Below, piece after piece: positions 10,024 to 21,583 of a stretch of 64,000 nucleotides of DNA. The notes beneath the pieces were generated by a model, which saw only the letters and a list, made by a program, of their open reading frames with translations, had not been told where the DNA came from and ran no database searches. A program made the position numbers and the translations under genes. The stretch covers positions 1-64,000 of the forward strand of contig CM070604.1 of NCBI GenBank assembly GCA_036346395.1, read 5' to 3'. This DNA comes from Hsuehochloa calcarea (lineage: Eukaryota > Streptophyta > Magnoliopsida > Poales > Poaceae). Every line of letters starts with the position of its first letter. The stretch's first letter is position 1.

Positions 10024-12969
10024 CTGGATGCTTCAGGAGTATAGCCAATGAGGTAGTAAGATATTGATGTCCAAGCTATTTACTCAACTAAAGAGACTGG
10101 AATCTTCAGGATGAAAGCTGGTATTGCACAAGACTTGAGTCAGCTAATTGTCATGGTCAGCTCAGGGAATCCATTCACCATCAGCAAAATGAGCGCATAG
10201 ACTAGTGAACCCATGTAATAGTTAGCATGAAATTTATCAACACCCATGTGTGCGTAAAAATATTGTCCCAGTAATAACAGCGAGTAGTCCAAGCTGCAGG
10301 AAAAATATGTACTATGTTAATTTCTGACGGTCATGTTGAGAAAAATGCAAAATAAAACTTTTAGTTCATCTAAATTGTAAGACATACTCTTTCACCAAAA
10401 AACTTTAGTTGTGGTGCTGTAGTACAGGTAATCATATAAGCATGAGCATTGAAGTGCTTAAATTGCACATTGTATCAGAAATGAATGTAGATGCTGACAT
10501 GCTATGCAAGTTCCTAGTGTGCTAATTTTTTTGTAATGGAAGTTTAGTGTAGATTTAGATATGGTCCAAGAGTTCACTGTTACCGAGTCTTGAGCACATT
10601 CAGTCCCTAATCCCTACAATATTTCGCATTTGAACTTTATTGCGAGCTCCGTAGTAACAGAAGAACTTTATTACCGTATTGTTGCCTTCAGAAATAGAGA
10701 AACTTCACCATATTGCATCAATGTTTTCATATATTTCTATCCGTAACTAATACTGCACGTGGTAGTTTTTATATTGTGCATACAAACTAGAATTCAAACT
10801 ACACTCATCGACACCTAGATTTGTTGCTGCAAAAACTGCATGATTTTGTAATACATAATGTATTCATCGATACTCAAAAGTTTGAATTTATCAACTGCAA
10901 AACATGTTTCGAGTTTCAACATTTGTGCAATGTAGGAGTTACACCTATAGTAGTGCAATACATTCAACAAAGCCTACAACTTGCTAATATGAAGTAATTG
11001 GATATAGAATAGGATAGCCTGGGTTTGTCTTGCTGATAAGTATTGTTTTTGGCTTCTTGCTTACCATCACAAAGTAGGAATTGTTCAGTCTTGCAACTTG
11101 TCAAGAATTGCTATTTGGACTGCTCTACGAACCTAAAATGTCTAATTTAGTTATTATGCATATTGCACCAAATGATATACTAATGTTGCCAACAAAATTT
11201 GACATGCCAGATCGGCATTCTGCCTGACTGCACAAACAGAAATGTTCTATTAGATTCAAGAAAGAACTAGAGAGGCTCAAATCGGCACTTTATATAAGGC
11301 TGGTCTTAATGTTTAGCCAAAGTGCAAGACCCATGTGTCACAATTCATTTTCCTAAATGTTATGAACTAAGCACCATGGCTAATATGAACTCAATAGACG
11401 TTGTTGGTGCTTATTTTTACATAAGCACTTCTGTGATTAGTCAGACTGTAAATTAGTATTTTGTTAAATACCTCTTGAAGAAAGTCAGCAACTCCTTTTC
11501 TTTCCGGGCACATGAACCCACATGATTCAAATAAACTCATAATACAACTCTTAGAGCTATGGTATACAATTTTTCCTTCAGCCATCAAGATAATATCATC
11601 AAAAAGTTCGTAAGTCTCCCGTGCTGATTGAAGAGTGAGGCCAGTATGGTATACTGAGATATGAGCCAGCTGTTGGAGGCAAGAAATAATTTGGAAGGTG
11701 GTAGAGCTGTCCAGCCCAGTTGATATTTCATCCATGAAGAGCGCTTTTGAGGGTCCTATTATCATCTCTCCTCATTGTACGAAATTTTCTACAAGCAAAA
11801 ATGAAAGGAAAATAAGCATCCAAAATTGAATTAACTTATTTTAGTTATCTTATAATGACCAAAATCGAGCTTGGGAATACATAATTAACTATATTCTCAA
11901 AAAAAAAATTGGGGACAAAAATCATGCTAAGTTGATACATCAATCAGGGTGGGTGGCACGTTTTCATCACAAAGGAAGTTTGCAGTATACCCTACCCCGA
12001 ATTGTTAGATTAGTTATAACAAGGTTTTATAGTAATGTGTATCACTAAAAAGTAATGAAAACATCGATAAAATCAAATAGCATTGGAAACGAAAAGGTGT
12101 AGAGCTTCCAATACACAAGTATGGAATTTCAGTGCATGAATTGTATATTTGTTAATTTAATCAGTACAGGACACAAGCATCCTGAAATAATCGTATATAT
12201 CGTAAAATCACCTGTGGTTAGTCTTTTCTTCTCACCGCCTGAAATACCTCTTCTCATGACATCTCCCACTATTATGTCAGCGCATATGTCAAGTCCCATG
12301 ATCTATGTGGCAAGAAAGAATTATTCAGAGGGGAAACAAATTGCGTTGGATCCAGAGCGTTCTTCTTTGAACAGCAATTAACTTCGTAATGTAGTCCGTC
12401 TGCATGCTCCTTTCTATACCTTCCACAGACACAGCCTATAAAAAAAGTGCAGCTATATTGTAAATGTCGCAAATAAAATTATGTTAGTACAACGGGTATG
12501 ATTTATTTTCTCTTTTTTTAGAATCAATAGGAGTGCAGAATTATGTTAGTAGAACGGGTGGTGTTTTCAGTCTTGTTTCAATATGATCAGGGAAAAATGT
12601 TATAATCAACACACTCAGAAAAGTGCAACAAATACCAAAAAGGTTAGTGTTTACCTTCATATAGGTATCTATGTCGGTGTCAGGGATGATCCCAGCCCCT
12701 TCTCCCTTGTAATGACTTCTTTCATGATTTCTGATTCACACAGAAAAATGAACGCGGTTGGTTAAGTAGAGGTCCTTGTTACTTTGGACATTTGGTTCAA
12801 TAACGTAGTTAATTACCTGCTCTGGTGCCAACGCCCTGAAATATTGCAGAGAAGTTGAGCGTCTCCCTGACAGTCATCTCAGGGACATGAAGATCATACT
12901 GACTAATGCAAGCTGATGTCTTTTCCGGAACAAACCCATTCAGCTTCACATAATTGTACTCAATCTCTC
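10024..12969 (-). pseudogene. partial PDR-type ABCG transporter pseudogene
   Basis: Separate exons of a full-size ABCG (PDR) transporter can be read on the minus strand. Exon 12969-12817 carries the region after Walker A (ISQYDLHVPEMTVRETLNFS). About 12735-12650 holds an REK...AGIIPDTDID exon with a 1-base frameshift. Exon 12302-12212 has an intact ABC signature (ISGGEKKRLTTG). Exon 11770-11472 has Walker B (ALFMDEISTGLDSS) through FESCGF.CPERKG. Exon 10293-10024 encodes the first transmembrane stretch (FLRTHMGVDKF, NGFPELTMTI) but has in-frame stops at 10142-10140 and 10082-10080 and lacks a stretch between them. No Walker A exon is found upstream, and NBD2 and the second membrane half are absent. 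Splice acceptor/donor signals flank most exons. PDR proteins export hydrophobic compounds at the plasma membrane; this copy cannot encode one. Confidence 0.88.
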
Positions 12970-13239
12970 CTGTTACCAACAGGAGACACATGCATACATA
13001 CATATTTACATGTGAGGAAAGGATATACCGAAAAAAATCTGCATTATGTACTGTTGGTTATTGACTTTTGTTTTGTTTGCAGATTGCAAACCTACATAGA
13101 ACTGAGAAAAGGGAATGAAATGCAAGTCATTTTGTGGTAGTGGTAGCTAAATTGTTGAGCGCTTTACATATTGATCATGCGAGTGACTGAATAAATAAAT
13201 GTGTAGAGGAAAAGAAAATAAATATAAAGGCTGAAGTGA

Positions 13240-14250
13240 TTGATTACCTGAGCACAACCACACTACTTTTTTGAAATATGATGTTCTCTGATGCTCCACC
13301 CTCTCCTCCACCACCCTCTCGTTCTCCCCTCTCAAGAAGAGACCGAGAATGCAGGACCATCCATCCATGGACGGGGGCTTTGGTCCAGGAGTCTACGACT
13401 GGCCGGAGGAGGGGATCGACAAAGAGGATGAGCCGGCCCTACGGAGGCGAAGGGAGGGATCGCCATCCCCTCCGCCTGGTCTCCGGCCGAACAGAATATT
13501 GGGGGCGACGACCACCTCCTCGGTGCAGACGCACAGGAGGGGGCCAAGATTGTTGGATATCCCCGCAGGTGGCGGTGCTAGCGACGCCGGCGGATTCCGC
13601 AGCAGTCCTCCAAAGAATCGCAACTAAGGAACCCAAGAAACGGATCAGAAAACCACAAAAGCGATGGGAGAAGCGAACCAACAAATCCCCCCGAAACCCT
13701 AAACAAAATTTGTCCACATTTCGTAATCCTCACATCAGATCTTGGGGACAACGGGCCAGCGGGTGTTGAGTACAGGATTCGCCGGGTACTGCGCGCGCGG
13801 GCTGGGATGCGCAGAGGTCGGAGGAGCATGCGGCCGGGGACTAGGAATTGGAAGGGGAAGAAGGCATGTGAGGCGAGGAGAAGGAGCACTCCGCCGTAAA
13901 TAACAGAGGCGAGGAGGGCACTTGTGGCCTCCGCGGTTCTGGGTGGGGGGCGGCCACAGGTGGAGATCGGTTTGGTTTGGGAATTCGGAAGAGGAAGTTT
14001 TAAGGGAATTCAATCGGGGAGGGGGGAGGGGGGGACGCGTCCATCGGAAACAGAAGAGCCGAGAAGATCACCGTTACTTCTTCCCGCCGCGTGCCAAAGA
14101 AACCCTACAGAAGAGCCGAGAAGATTACCGCTACTTCTTGCCCGCCGCGTGCCATAGCCCGAAGGTTCCTCAACTTAAATGGGGCCTCTTTCTTTCTGTC
14201 TTTTCCGAAGGAAGGGACCTTTCTTTCTTTAAACGGGAAATATAACGGAC
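13240..14250. other. GC-rich island with a short tandem duplication
   Basis: A GC-rich stretch with many overlapping open frames on both strands and no recognisable domain, so no coding claim is made. It may be the 5' region of a vanished gene or a captured fragment. Two adjacent near-copies of a unit beginning AGAAGAGCCGAGAAGAT and ending CCCGCCGCGTGCC occur at about 14055-14097 and 14111-14154. Confidence 0.4.
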
Positions 14251-14259
14251 TCAGCTTAA

Positions 14260-15060
14260 TGTGGTAATTTATGCAGATGATAACTTAGTGTGCAACTAAT
14301 GGTAAATTTCAATCTCGTAAAAAATAGTAAATTTCAATCTTTTTAACACAAACTCGCAAAATGATGGTAATTTCTGAACTTCATGTGCTAATTTATCAAA
14401 AGTGTATAGGGTTACTTAAAAGTTCAACTGACGGTAGCTTCATAGTTTAAAGTGGTAATTTATATTAAAGTCCACATATAACTTACGGTGCAATTTAGGG
14501 CAAACTTTGAACTTTTACACAATATCATAAATTGATGGTAAATTCATAACTAAAGGCGGTAATTATGACAAAAAGACTGTATGATAACTTAGCGAGTAGC
14601 AACTAATGGTACTTTCAAACATTTTTTACACAAACAAAAACATGATGGTAAATTCTAAAGTTAAATCATATGGTAATTTACTAAAAATGCATATGATTTT
14701 GAACTTTTTGTTTAGACAAACTCACATAGCACATTAACTCACATGACACATTCTGAACTTTGGGTGGTAATCAGTTAAAAATGCACATGATAACTTAGGG
14801 TTTAACCGATGGTAAATTTTAAATCTCAAATGGTAATTTTTACAAAATAGAATGGTAGTTTTGTAAACCGTACATGGTAACTTCTGGAACGCAACTAATG
14901 ATTTTTTTTTGGAGTTAACATGGAAGGAACATTTTCTAACGACGATGAACTATCGAATATATTAAAAACATTTATTATGGAAATATTAACATTTCTTTTA
15001 ATGGTAAATTCCCAACTAAAATCGAAAGAAAAATGAAGAAATAAAAAGGAAAAAAGAAAT
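14260..15060. repeat. AT-rich degenerate repeat based on TGGTAAATT
   Basis: Roughly fourteen occurrences of (A/G)TGGTAA(A/T)TT lie at irregular spacing between 14260 and 15010, interleaved with CACATGATAACTTAG-like phrases. There is no open frame of note. It looks like the interior of a non-coding transposable element or an eroded tandem array. I cannot name the family. Confidence 0.45.
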
Positions 15061-15149
15061 TGTTTTGTGCGGTAGTCTCATGAATAGTGCGCTTGAACAA
15101 TTAAATAGCCCGCACAACTATTTCTTATTTTTTGAGAGGAATGTAGGGA

Positions 15150-15880
15150 TTTTATTCAAGAATCACTTTTAGAGCTACATCCAAAAAATTTGGAGCCAAA
15201 CCTAACCACAGATGACGACCAGGTTCTAGAGTACGAGCAAGCTTTGCTAAATTATGCGCCTCTCTACCTTCATGCACAAACAGCACACGATCAAAAACCT
15301 TCTCTTTCTCCTTTATGTCACGAAGAATCATCATATATTCACACCTTGGCATCTCGATGTTCATCACATCATTCATGCAGTCGGAGGCCACAAAGATATT
15401 ATGCAAGTTCTAAAGTTTCAGGATCAATGATTTCCATTGACACCACCAAACTCGCACCAGGTACTTGCCTTCTCCATCTCGACAAATGACAGCAACAATG
15501 CCCTTATCGCCTGCCTAGGTTACAGCCACATCAACATTCGCCTTAATCATACCCGGTCTAGGTGGAATCCACTTACATACATAGAGCTCTAAATTCCTTA
15601 GCCAATTTCCATATCAGCAAGCATTTGATTTACCAACCTTGCGGTGGCAAAAGGATTGAAAAATAGCTTCGTGAAAATCTTGCCTCTCGCAGACCCGTTG
15701 ACCAAATTGCCTAGCGGGTTGTTAGGATTTTTGCACCATCTACATTCGACAACCTTTCACATATATCAAACACCCATTGCTTTCGGTCAAAACATTGCAT
15801 GGCCGCTATCATATGTTTCACTGGTCATGGATATAGAGATATCGAATTAATAATGTGAACACATGTTAGAGAACATGGTG
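15150..15880 (-). pseudogene. RNase H-like (non-LTR retrotransposon type) relic
   Basis: On the minus strand the phrase KWIPPRPGMIKANVDVAVT (about 15570-15515) is followed by GIVAVICRDGEG. After a frameshift come GASLVVSMEIIDPETLELA and, in 15406-15152, FVHEGREAHNLAKLA and EPGRHLWLGLAPN. This order matches the plant RNase H-like domain (RVT_3 type) found at the C terminus of LINE-like elements and related host genes. A stop after AVT and at least two frameshifts show it is dead. Upstream, 15850-15600 has a degenerate continuation. Confidence 0.75.
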
Positions 15881-17280
15881 TTGGATTGACCCACCTTGAG
15901 ACACTGCTGAGATTGTTATGATTTCATGTGTCATCAGTTGGTCTCAAGCAATGATAATGTATAATCCTTAGACCTGAGATCAACATAGTTTCCTAAATGC
16001 GTAAGAGTACACTTTGGGGTTGCCAAATGCTACTCTGTAACTGGATAGTTATAAAGGTAGCCTTCAGGTATGCTATGAAACATGAGGAGGAATGTGGTGG
16101 TTGGATATCGGATTTGCCCTCCTAACATAACAGGAGAGATATCTCTGCACCCCTCGATGTGGTCAGATAAAGGAAGTGCATGGTGGTCAAAGAGTTCGAC
16201 CACATAAAGTTATCCGACACTTGATCGAGAAAGTATTGAACAGTCCATGGATGACACAACATCTCACCTGGAGTTCAACCAGATATCGTGAGGCAAAGGG
16301 GAATACATCAGCAGGTCTTTTAGTTTGAACAGATATGAACTGGTCATATAGAAGTACGATCTGGTCATAGGCTGGTCGAACATGATCACTAAGTGGTCGT
16401 AACTTGGTCGTAAGGAATTACGAACTGGTCGAGACCAAATATGTGCTAGTCGTATAGAGATACGAGCTGGTCATAAGTGATAAGGACCTGGTCGTAGATC
16501 ATATTGCATTAAGGTCCATCTCATATAATTCGTGTGTTTTCGGAAATCGTTATGTTTTGCTAGGAGCCGCTAACGACTTGTGACCGGAACACAACAAATT
16601 ATGCATGACCCTAATGGGCCACACACTTAACGGGATGTAACAAATCAGTACGAATACGATTCGTCAAATATGTTCGGATAGGATTCATCACAGGCACTAT
16701 ATAAGGAAATGCTTGAGGCTGATTGGAAATAGAGGATAGGGGAGACACACGACAAGAGTTGACGTGAGTTGCTCCAAACCCTAGTCGTCATCTTCTTGAG
16801 AGAGAGTCTTTTCGTGCGACTTGGTGCTAGCACACTGGCCTCGATGTCTCTTCCCCGGACATGTGGATATTGTGGAGGTGCTACTGCGGTTGCTGTTACA
16901 CTTGAGGACGATCCACAACCTTGGTGAGGAACTCGATTGGTTGCTGGAGGAGACGATCGGCAGCGAGGTCGATCGGCCACGAGGACGATTGGCTACGAGG
17001 ACAATCGGTCATGATGATGATCGGCTACGAGGGTGATAGGCTACGTTGGGCGATCGACTACGTTGGACGATTGACTATGTTGGGCGATCGATTACGGTGA
17101 ACGATCGACTATGATCACTACATCGATCGCTCTTTGTTGAACCAGGCTGCTCCAACTCTTCTTCCGCTGCACTACACGTCTGGTGGTAACGATCTATGAT
17201 CTCTTGCTTGCATGGCATCCTAGTTTACATGGTAGATTTTTTGAATTGTCAGCTAGCGTAGCCTACCTGTATCCCTATAG
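15881..17280. other. LTR-like sequence rich in TGGTCGTA motifs
   Basis: No coding capacity is recognised. Between about 16330 and 16510 the motif GGTCGTA/TACGACC recurs, the same motif that forms the hairpin minisatellite in the Tat-type element at 43.5-44.0 kb. The block ends just before a primer-binding-site-like sequence at 17282, so it is probably retrotransposon LTR sequence. I cannot place its left end, and the expected terminal CA is not evident. Confidence 0.45.
16955..17115 (+). repeat. minisatellite of about 16-18 bp, GATCGGCTACGAGGA type
   Basis: About nine degenerate copies of a (C)GATCGRCTACGWKGGRC-like unit run in tandem. The first copies end in ACGAGGAC and later ones in ACGTTGGG, so the array has two subfamilies. 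It lies inside LTR-like sequence. Confidence 0.65.
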
Positions 17281-17281
17281 T

Positions 17282-17294
17282 GGTATCAGAGCCA
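17282..17294 (+). other. primer-binding-site-like motif (initiator Met tRNA type)
   Basis: TGGTATCAGAGCC matches the usual plant retrotransposon primer binding site complementary to the 3' end of initiator methionine tRNA. It suggests an LTR ends just to its left in plus orientation. The downstream 17295-18015 resembles an untranslated leader and holds no recognisable gag. The adjoining pol at 18020 is on the other strand, so this is probably the fragment of a different element. Confidence 0.6.
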
Positions 17295-18015
17295 TCCTGC
17301 ATAGTTTTTGATCTAGATCGGTCACATATACTTGATATGTGGAGTAGTAGATTGGATCTATTACTGGTCGGGTCTGGTAATCTGGATCGGTTCATGTGAT
17401 GAAACGGTCTAGGCACTGCTCGATAAGATCGATTAGTGTTCGACGATAGTAGATGGGTTTACGAGGAGGTATGAGCTAAAACGATCAAATGATTTACTCG
17501 ACTTGTTTGCGATTGTCTTGCATGATACTCCTACTGGTCAGAACTCCGCAATCAGAGTATGCCCAGTGTGTGGTCGTATCAAGGCAGTGATCAGATTGGT
17601 TCGAAATAGGGTTAATATGATTAATCCGATGATTTTCGAGGCTCGATTATGTGAATAAGATTCATGTCCCAAAAAAGGTTTCCGAGCATGCTACCCTCGA
17701 CCAGCGAGGGGCGCTGCCCCTTCAAACCCAACCCGCTAACCGCCTAGCGGGACCGCCGTGGTCGTAGCAGCGTTATATGGTATTATGTATTCATATCACC
17801 CGATAGAATTGGATTCTATGCATAACTCGTTTTTGTAGGGATTGATGTGAATAGTATAGCCCATTGTGTATGTGATACATGTATGGATTTCTCATGGCCT
17901 GCGTGTCATGCTGTGAGATAGCCATCGAGCTACATATTATTGTATAACGGTCTGCGTACCGACATGTGATGCTTGATATTATCGTATGTAATTCATTACT
18001 GGCTCTTAGGCGCAA
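17295..18015. other. leader-like sequence without gene
   Basis: Sequence downstream of the binding-site motif; no domain found. A short GC-rich segment around 17695-17765 (AGGGGCGCTGCCCCT, AACCCGCTAACCGCCTAGCGGG) contains two short inverted repeats. Confidence 0.35.
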
Positions 18016-18019
18016 TTGT

Positions 18020-18319
18020 TTAGTAGATGAATCGTGTAATCACGTTTTTTATGAGGAACCTCTTAGCAGCCTCAGTTGTAGTTTTAACAATTGGTTCGGA
18101 TTCAATCCACTTTGTAAATGTGTCAATCATGACAAAGAGGAATTCGAAGCCCCTGGGTGCTCTTGAGAAAGGTCCCAGAATATCTAGTTCCCAGGTTGCA
18201 AAAGGCCAAGAAAGAGGAATTGTTTGTAGAGCTTGCAACGGCTGATGTACTTGTCGGCTATAAGCCCGACATTGTCGCGCCGTCACGAGCTCTTTTGCAT
18301 CATGAAGGCGGTTGGCCAA
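18020..18319 (-). pseudogene. Ty3/gypsy integrase fragment (Tat-like)
   Basis: Minus-strand frame with SWPFATWELDILGPF, VMIDTFTKWIESEPI and TTEAAKRFLIKNVITRF, the start of the retroviral-type integrase core (first catalytic Asp in the LDILGPF motif, second region lost). The frame stops soon after, so the catalytic triad is incomplete. It continues the reading direction of the RNase H and RT fragments at higher coordinates. The order RT, RNase H, extra RNase H, integrase fits the Tat lineage of plant gypsy elements. Confidence 0.82.
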
Positions 18320-18600
18320 TAGTATCCTTGCTCAAGGTTTCTGAGCCGGTGTTACAGTAGGAATGATGTGCTCCACAGACTCCTCCATGAATTTCGGTTA
18401 GCAATTTAATGCCATCCGAGTGAGATATGCATCTCATCAACACTCCATGAGATCCTCGTTTGTACAAGGTACATTCGATTAGAGTGTATGATTTGGCCTT
18501 TCGTGCTATACAATCAGCCTCTACATTATCTTCTGGAATTAGGTCATGCTGAAGATAATTGTAGATCGATGTCATCAATCTCTACTATGATCGTCACGGT
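18320..18600 (-). pseudogene. gypsy integrase zinc-finger region, degenerate
   Basis: Frame 18578-18300 has CTLYKRGSHGVLMRCIS and LLTEIHGGVCGAHHS, the linker and HHCC zinc-binding region just ahead of the integrase core. The second half is out of frame with the core, so at least one indel separates them. Confidence 0.7.
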
Positions 18601-18644
18601 GCATGGAGCATCCATGTGATCGAGAATCAATTGGATTGACACGA

Positions 18645-19103
18645 TCACGAACCATCGATGTTCTCGGAAAGCTCGACCACCGAGGGTGAATCGAGTTGCT
18701 CAAGAAAAACTCCCAGCGGGACGGTGGACCTTGTGGAGGCCATCCGTGCCAACTGATCTGCTAGAAAGTTTTTCTTCCTAGGAATATGTTGGATCTGAAA
18801 ACCAAAGAAGTGCTTTTCGAGTTTTCGTACTTCCGCCAGATAAGACGACATCTTGGTACTTGAGCATTGATACTCTTTCCCTACTTGATTCACTACTAGT
18901 TGAGAATCGTCTTTCACTAGTAATTTGCGAATTCCGAGCGAATGAGCTGCTCGAAGTCCTGCCAGCAAACCTTCATATTCTGCTACATTGTTAGTAGCAG
19001 GAAAGTTAAAATGGATGGCGTACTTAATGTGTTCGTCAGTAGGGGATATCAAGACGACTCCAGCCCCCGATCCTTTAAGCATTAATGAACTGTCAAAGTA
19101 CAT
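18645..19103 (-). pseudogene. extra (archaeal-like) RNase H of a Tat gypsy element
   Basis: A 152-residue frame keeps the RNase H fold motifs: YFDSSLMLKGSGAGVV with the first catalytic Asp, NNVAEYEGLLAGL with the Glu, VKDDSQLVVNQ with the Asp, and NFLADQLARMAS with the last Asp. In Tat elements this second RNase H lies between the ordinary RNase H and integrase, as here. The domain itself is uninterrupted although its neighbours are broken. Confidence 0.85.
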
Positions 19104-19229
19104 TGTCCACTCGTCGTGGTGCTCGTACTCAAGTTCTTGCTTAGGTTCTGGGTTTGTCCATTCGGCAATGAATTCTGCTATTGCTTGAGACTTTATAGTT
19201 GTTCGTGAGATAAAATGGAGGTCGAACGT

Positions 19230-20080
19230 CCCTAGTTCAACTGCCTATTTTGCTATTTGTCCTGATGATTCCCTGTTTCCAAGTACTTGACCTAAGGGAT
19301 ATCCTGTAGGTACGACCACTTTGTGGGCTTGAAAGTAATGTCATAATTTCCTTGAAGACATAAGGAGACCATAGAGCAACTTTTGTACCTGTGGATATCT
19401 TTCCTTTGGTCCATGCAAGACTTCGCTTACATAATATACTGGTCATTGAACGTTTTCACGCTCTACGACCAGTACACCGCTGACAGCCTACGGCGTCGCA
19501 GCTACGTAAATCAATAGTATTTCTTCTGGTCTTGGAGAGACTAAGACCGGGGGGCTTCCAAGGTACTCTTTGAGTTTTTCAAAGGCTTCGTTGGCTTCTT
19601 TCGTCCATTCAAAACTCCCATGCTTCCGAAGAGGTTCAAATAAAGGTAATCCCTTCTCTCCTAACCTGGCTATGAAACGACTAAGCGCTTCCATACAACA
19701 GGTTAGCTTTTGTACTTCTTTCTTTGTTATCGGGGGACGCATCTGCTTGATGACTGTTATCTTAGCCGGATTTGCTTCGATACCTCTAGCCGAAACTAGG
19801 AAACCAAGAAGCTTTCCAGCAGAAACCCCGAACACACATTTCTCCGGATTCAACTTAAGGTTATGTTTTCTCAAATTATTGAAAGTTTCGTGTAGGTCAA
19901 GGATATGATCGCCTGCATTGATGCTTTTTACAACCAAGTCATCTACATAGGCTTCTAAATTCTGACCTACCTGCGGGCTGAAAGTTTTTTTGCATTAACC
20001 CTTGAAAAGTTGCACCAGCATTCTTGAGACCAAAAGACATCTTAACATAACAGTAAGTGACATATGGTGTGATTTAACTT
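19230..20080 (-). pseudogene. Tat gypsy reverse transcriptase and RNase H, broken
   Basis: Reading on the minus strand from about 20035, MSFGLKNAGATFQGLMQ is the RT palm entry. A frameshift follows, then EAYVDDLVVKSI with the YVDD catalytic motif near 19940. Then come NLKLNPEKCVFGVSAGKLLGF and LSRFIARLGEKGLP (thumb/connection). From 19446 to 19237 the ordinary RNase H region is frameshifted. No protease or gag is found to the right, where 20081-20231 has no domain. Confidence 0.85.
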
Positions 20081-20231
20081 AACAAGGCCATCAAAAGGGT
20101 TTTGGGCCTTAGGGCATAGTGTTGGTCGTCGGAGCATAGAGATGTTGTCCAACAGACAAGAGTCATATGTGATATAATTGGCAAGGGGTTGCCTATCTAA
20201 AATCACTAGGTTTCTAGCAGTGATGCCAAAG

Positions 20232-20346
20232 TGTCGACGATCAAATCGCCGATCTTATGAATATATAAATGAAAAGAGGAAAATGGCGCGTATCTTCTAG
20301 AAAGTAGTGAGACTGCTCTTTATTGCTTTGAACTGGCTATTACAAA
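20232..20346. repeat. truncated LTR fragment, same family as the solo LTR at 21589
   Basis: It starts TGTCGACGATCAAATCGCC and matches the first roughly 115 bp of the solo LTR at 21589-22308, including the GAATATATAAATGAAAAGAGG stretch, then diverges after ATTACAAA. It sits at the junction between the decayed Tat pol and the copia LTR. Confidence 0.75.
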
Positions 20347-21039
20347 GGGATGGAGAAATCATCATGTGTTGATGTTGTTCAAGACAAGATTCCAAAGTAA
20401 AGAAGATCATCATGTGTTGATGATTATCAAGTCAAGGACCCTGACTTGAAGTGTTGATGTGTGTCATCAAGCTTTAAGAAGATGCAATGCAAAGGTATGA
20501 CTAGCTAGGGTTAAAGATGTGTTCCTAGTTTTTTACATGTCTTGGTGTTTGGTTGGAAGACCGGATTGCTAGTATAGGTTGATGTACTATTAGGAGGGGT
20601 CTTGACTAGTAGCATGAGTTAGTCATGTTTTGATAGCTCATTGTGCTTACTCTAGCTCATCTATGCATAGAGCTATTATTTGCGAATGTGTTTTGCAAAT
20701 AGCCGGGGCTCATGCATTTACTCTTTGTAGCATGGGACTATAATTTGCAAATGGTTGAAATCCATGCACCTTAGCCGTGTGGCATGATGCTATTATTTGT
20801 GAATGTGTTTTACAAATAGTTGATGCTCATGCTTGATTTCTTGTAGCATGTGACTTAAATTTGCAAATGGTTTGAGTCCATGTATCTTATTCCTTGTGGT
20901 ATGATTCTAAAGTTGGCAAATATATTTTGCAACTTGTTAGAAATCTTGCATGTGATCTTTGTTGGCATGGCTCATCAATTGGTAAATGTGTTTTGTAATT
21001 GAAACTGTTGTGAAAGCTAGTGCTGTTTTTCTCAGGATA

Positions 21040-21480
21040 ATTGGTAGTTCCGGCGTTATAACTGCGGAACTACCGCTGTGTGGTAGTACCGGCATGTTGA
21101 GAGCAGAACTACCGCATGCCGGTTGGTCCAAAAATCCGATGGTACATTTTTTCCAAAGAGACACCTCTTTGATAATTCTTTGCTCATCTGGAAGAGCGGT
21201 AGTACCGATGTGTTTGGCGCGGAACTATCGCAGCTCGGTGCTTCCGAAAATGAGCGCGGTACGTTTTTTCCATAAGGTCTCATGTGTTGGGGCTGAGTGG
21301 AAGCGGTAGTACTGTCCATCATAAACGGAACTACCAGAGTGCGGAACTACCCCGATTTGGTTGGCGGTAGTACCGGATTTCACTTTTCAACGGCTAGTTT
21401 CTCGTATGATATAGGCGTTACTGTGCTTATCGTTTAGGTGCGGTAGTACCAGCCATTGAACGGCGGTAGTACCGCATGTG
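21040..21480. repeat. cluster of GGTAGTACCG / CGGAACTACCG inverted motifs
   Basis: At least ten copies of GGTAGTACCG, or of its near-complement CGGAACTACCG, occur in both orientations over 440 bp inside the copia LTR. Neighbouring copies could pair as hairpins. The motif is repeated but spacing is irregular, so it is not a simple satellite. Confidence 0.7.
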
Positions 21481-21583
21481 TTGATTTTTTCAGCAGATTC
21501 TTCTCTAACGGCTAGTTTTTATGTGTGGGCTATAAATACTCACCTTGGTCGGTTAGAATGAGATCTTTTTGGCACCTCTATTG

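Noticed and set aside
13278..14245. Several overlapping 70-160 residue frames on both strands
   Set aside because: The region is GC-rich, frames overlap on both strands, and none shows a domain or splice-consistent continuation.
17282..17294. Possible tRNA-related gene at TGGTATCAGAGCC
   Set aside because: Only the primer-binding complement is present; no cloverleaf arms surround it. No tRNA or rRNA gene was recognised anywhere in the window.
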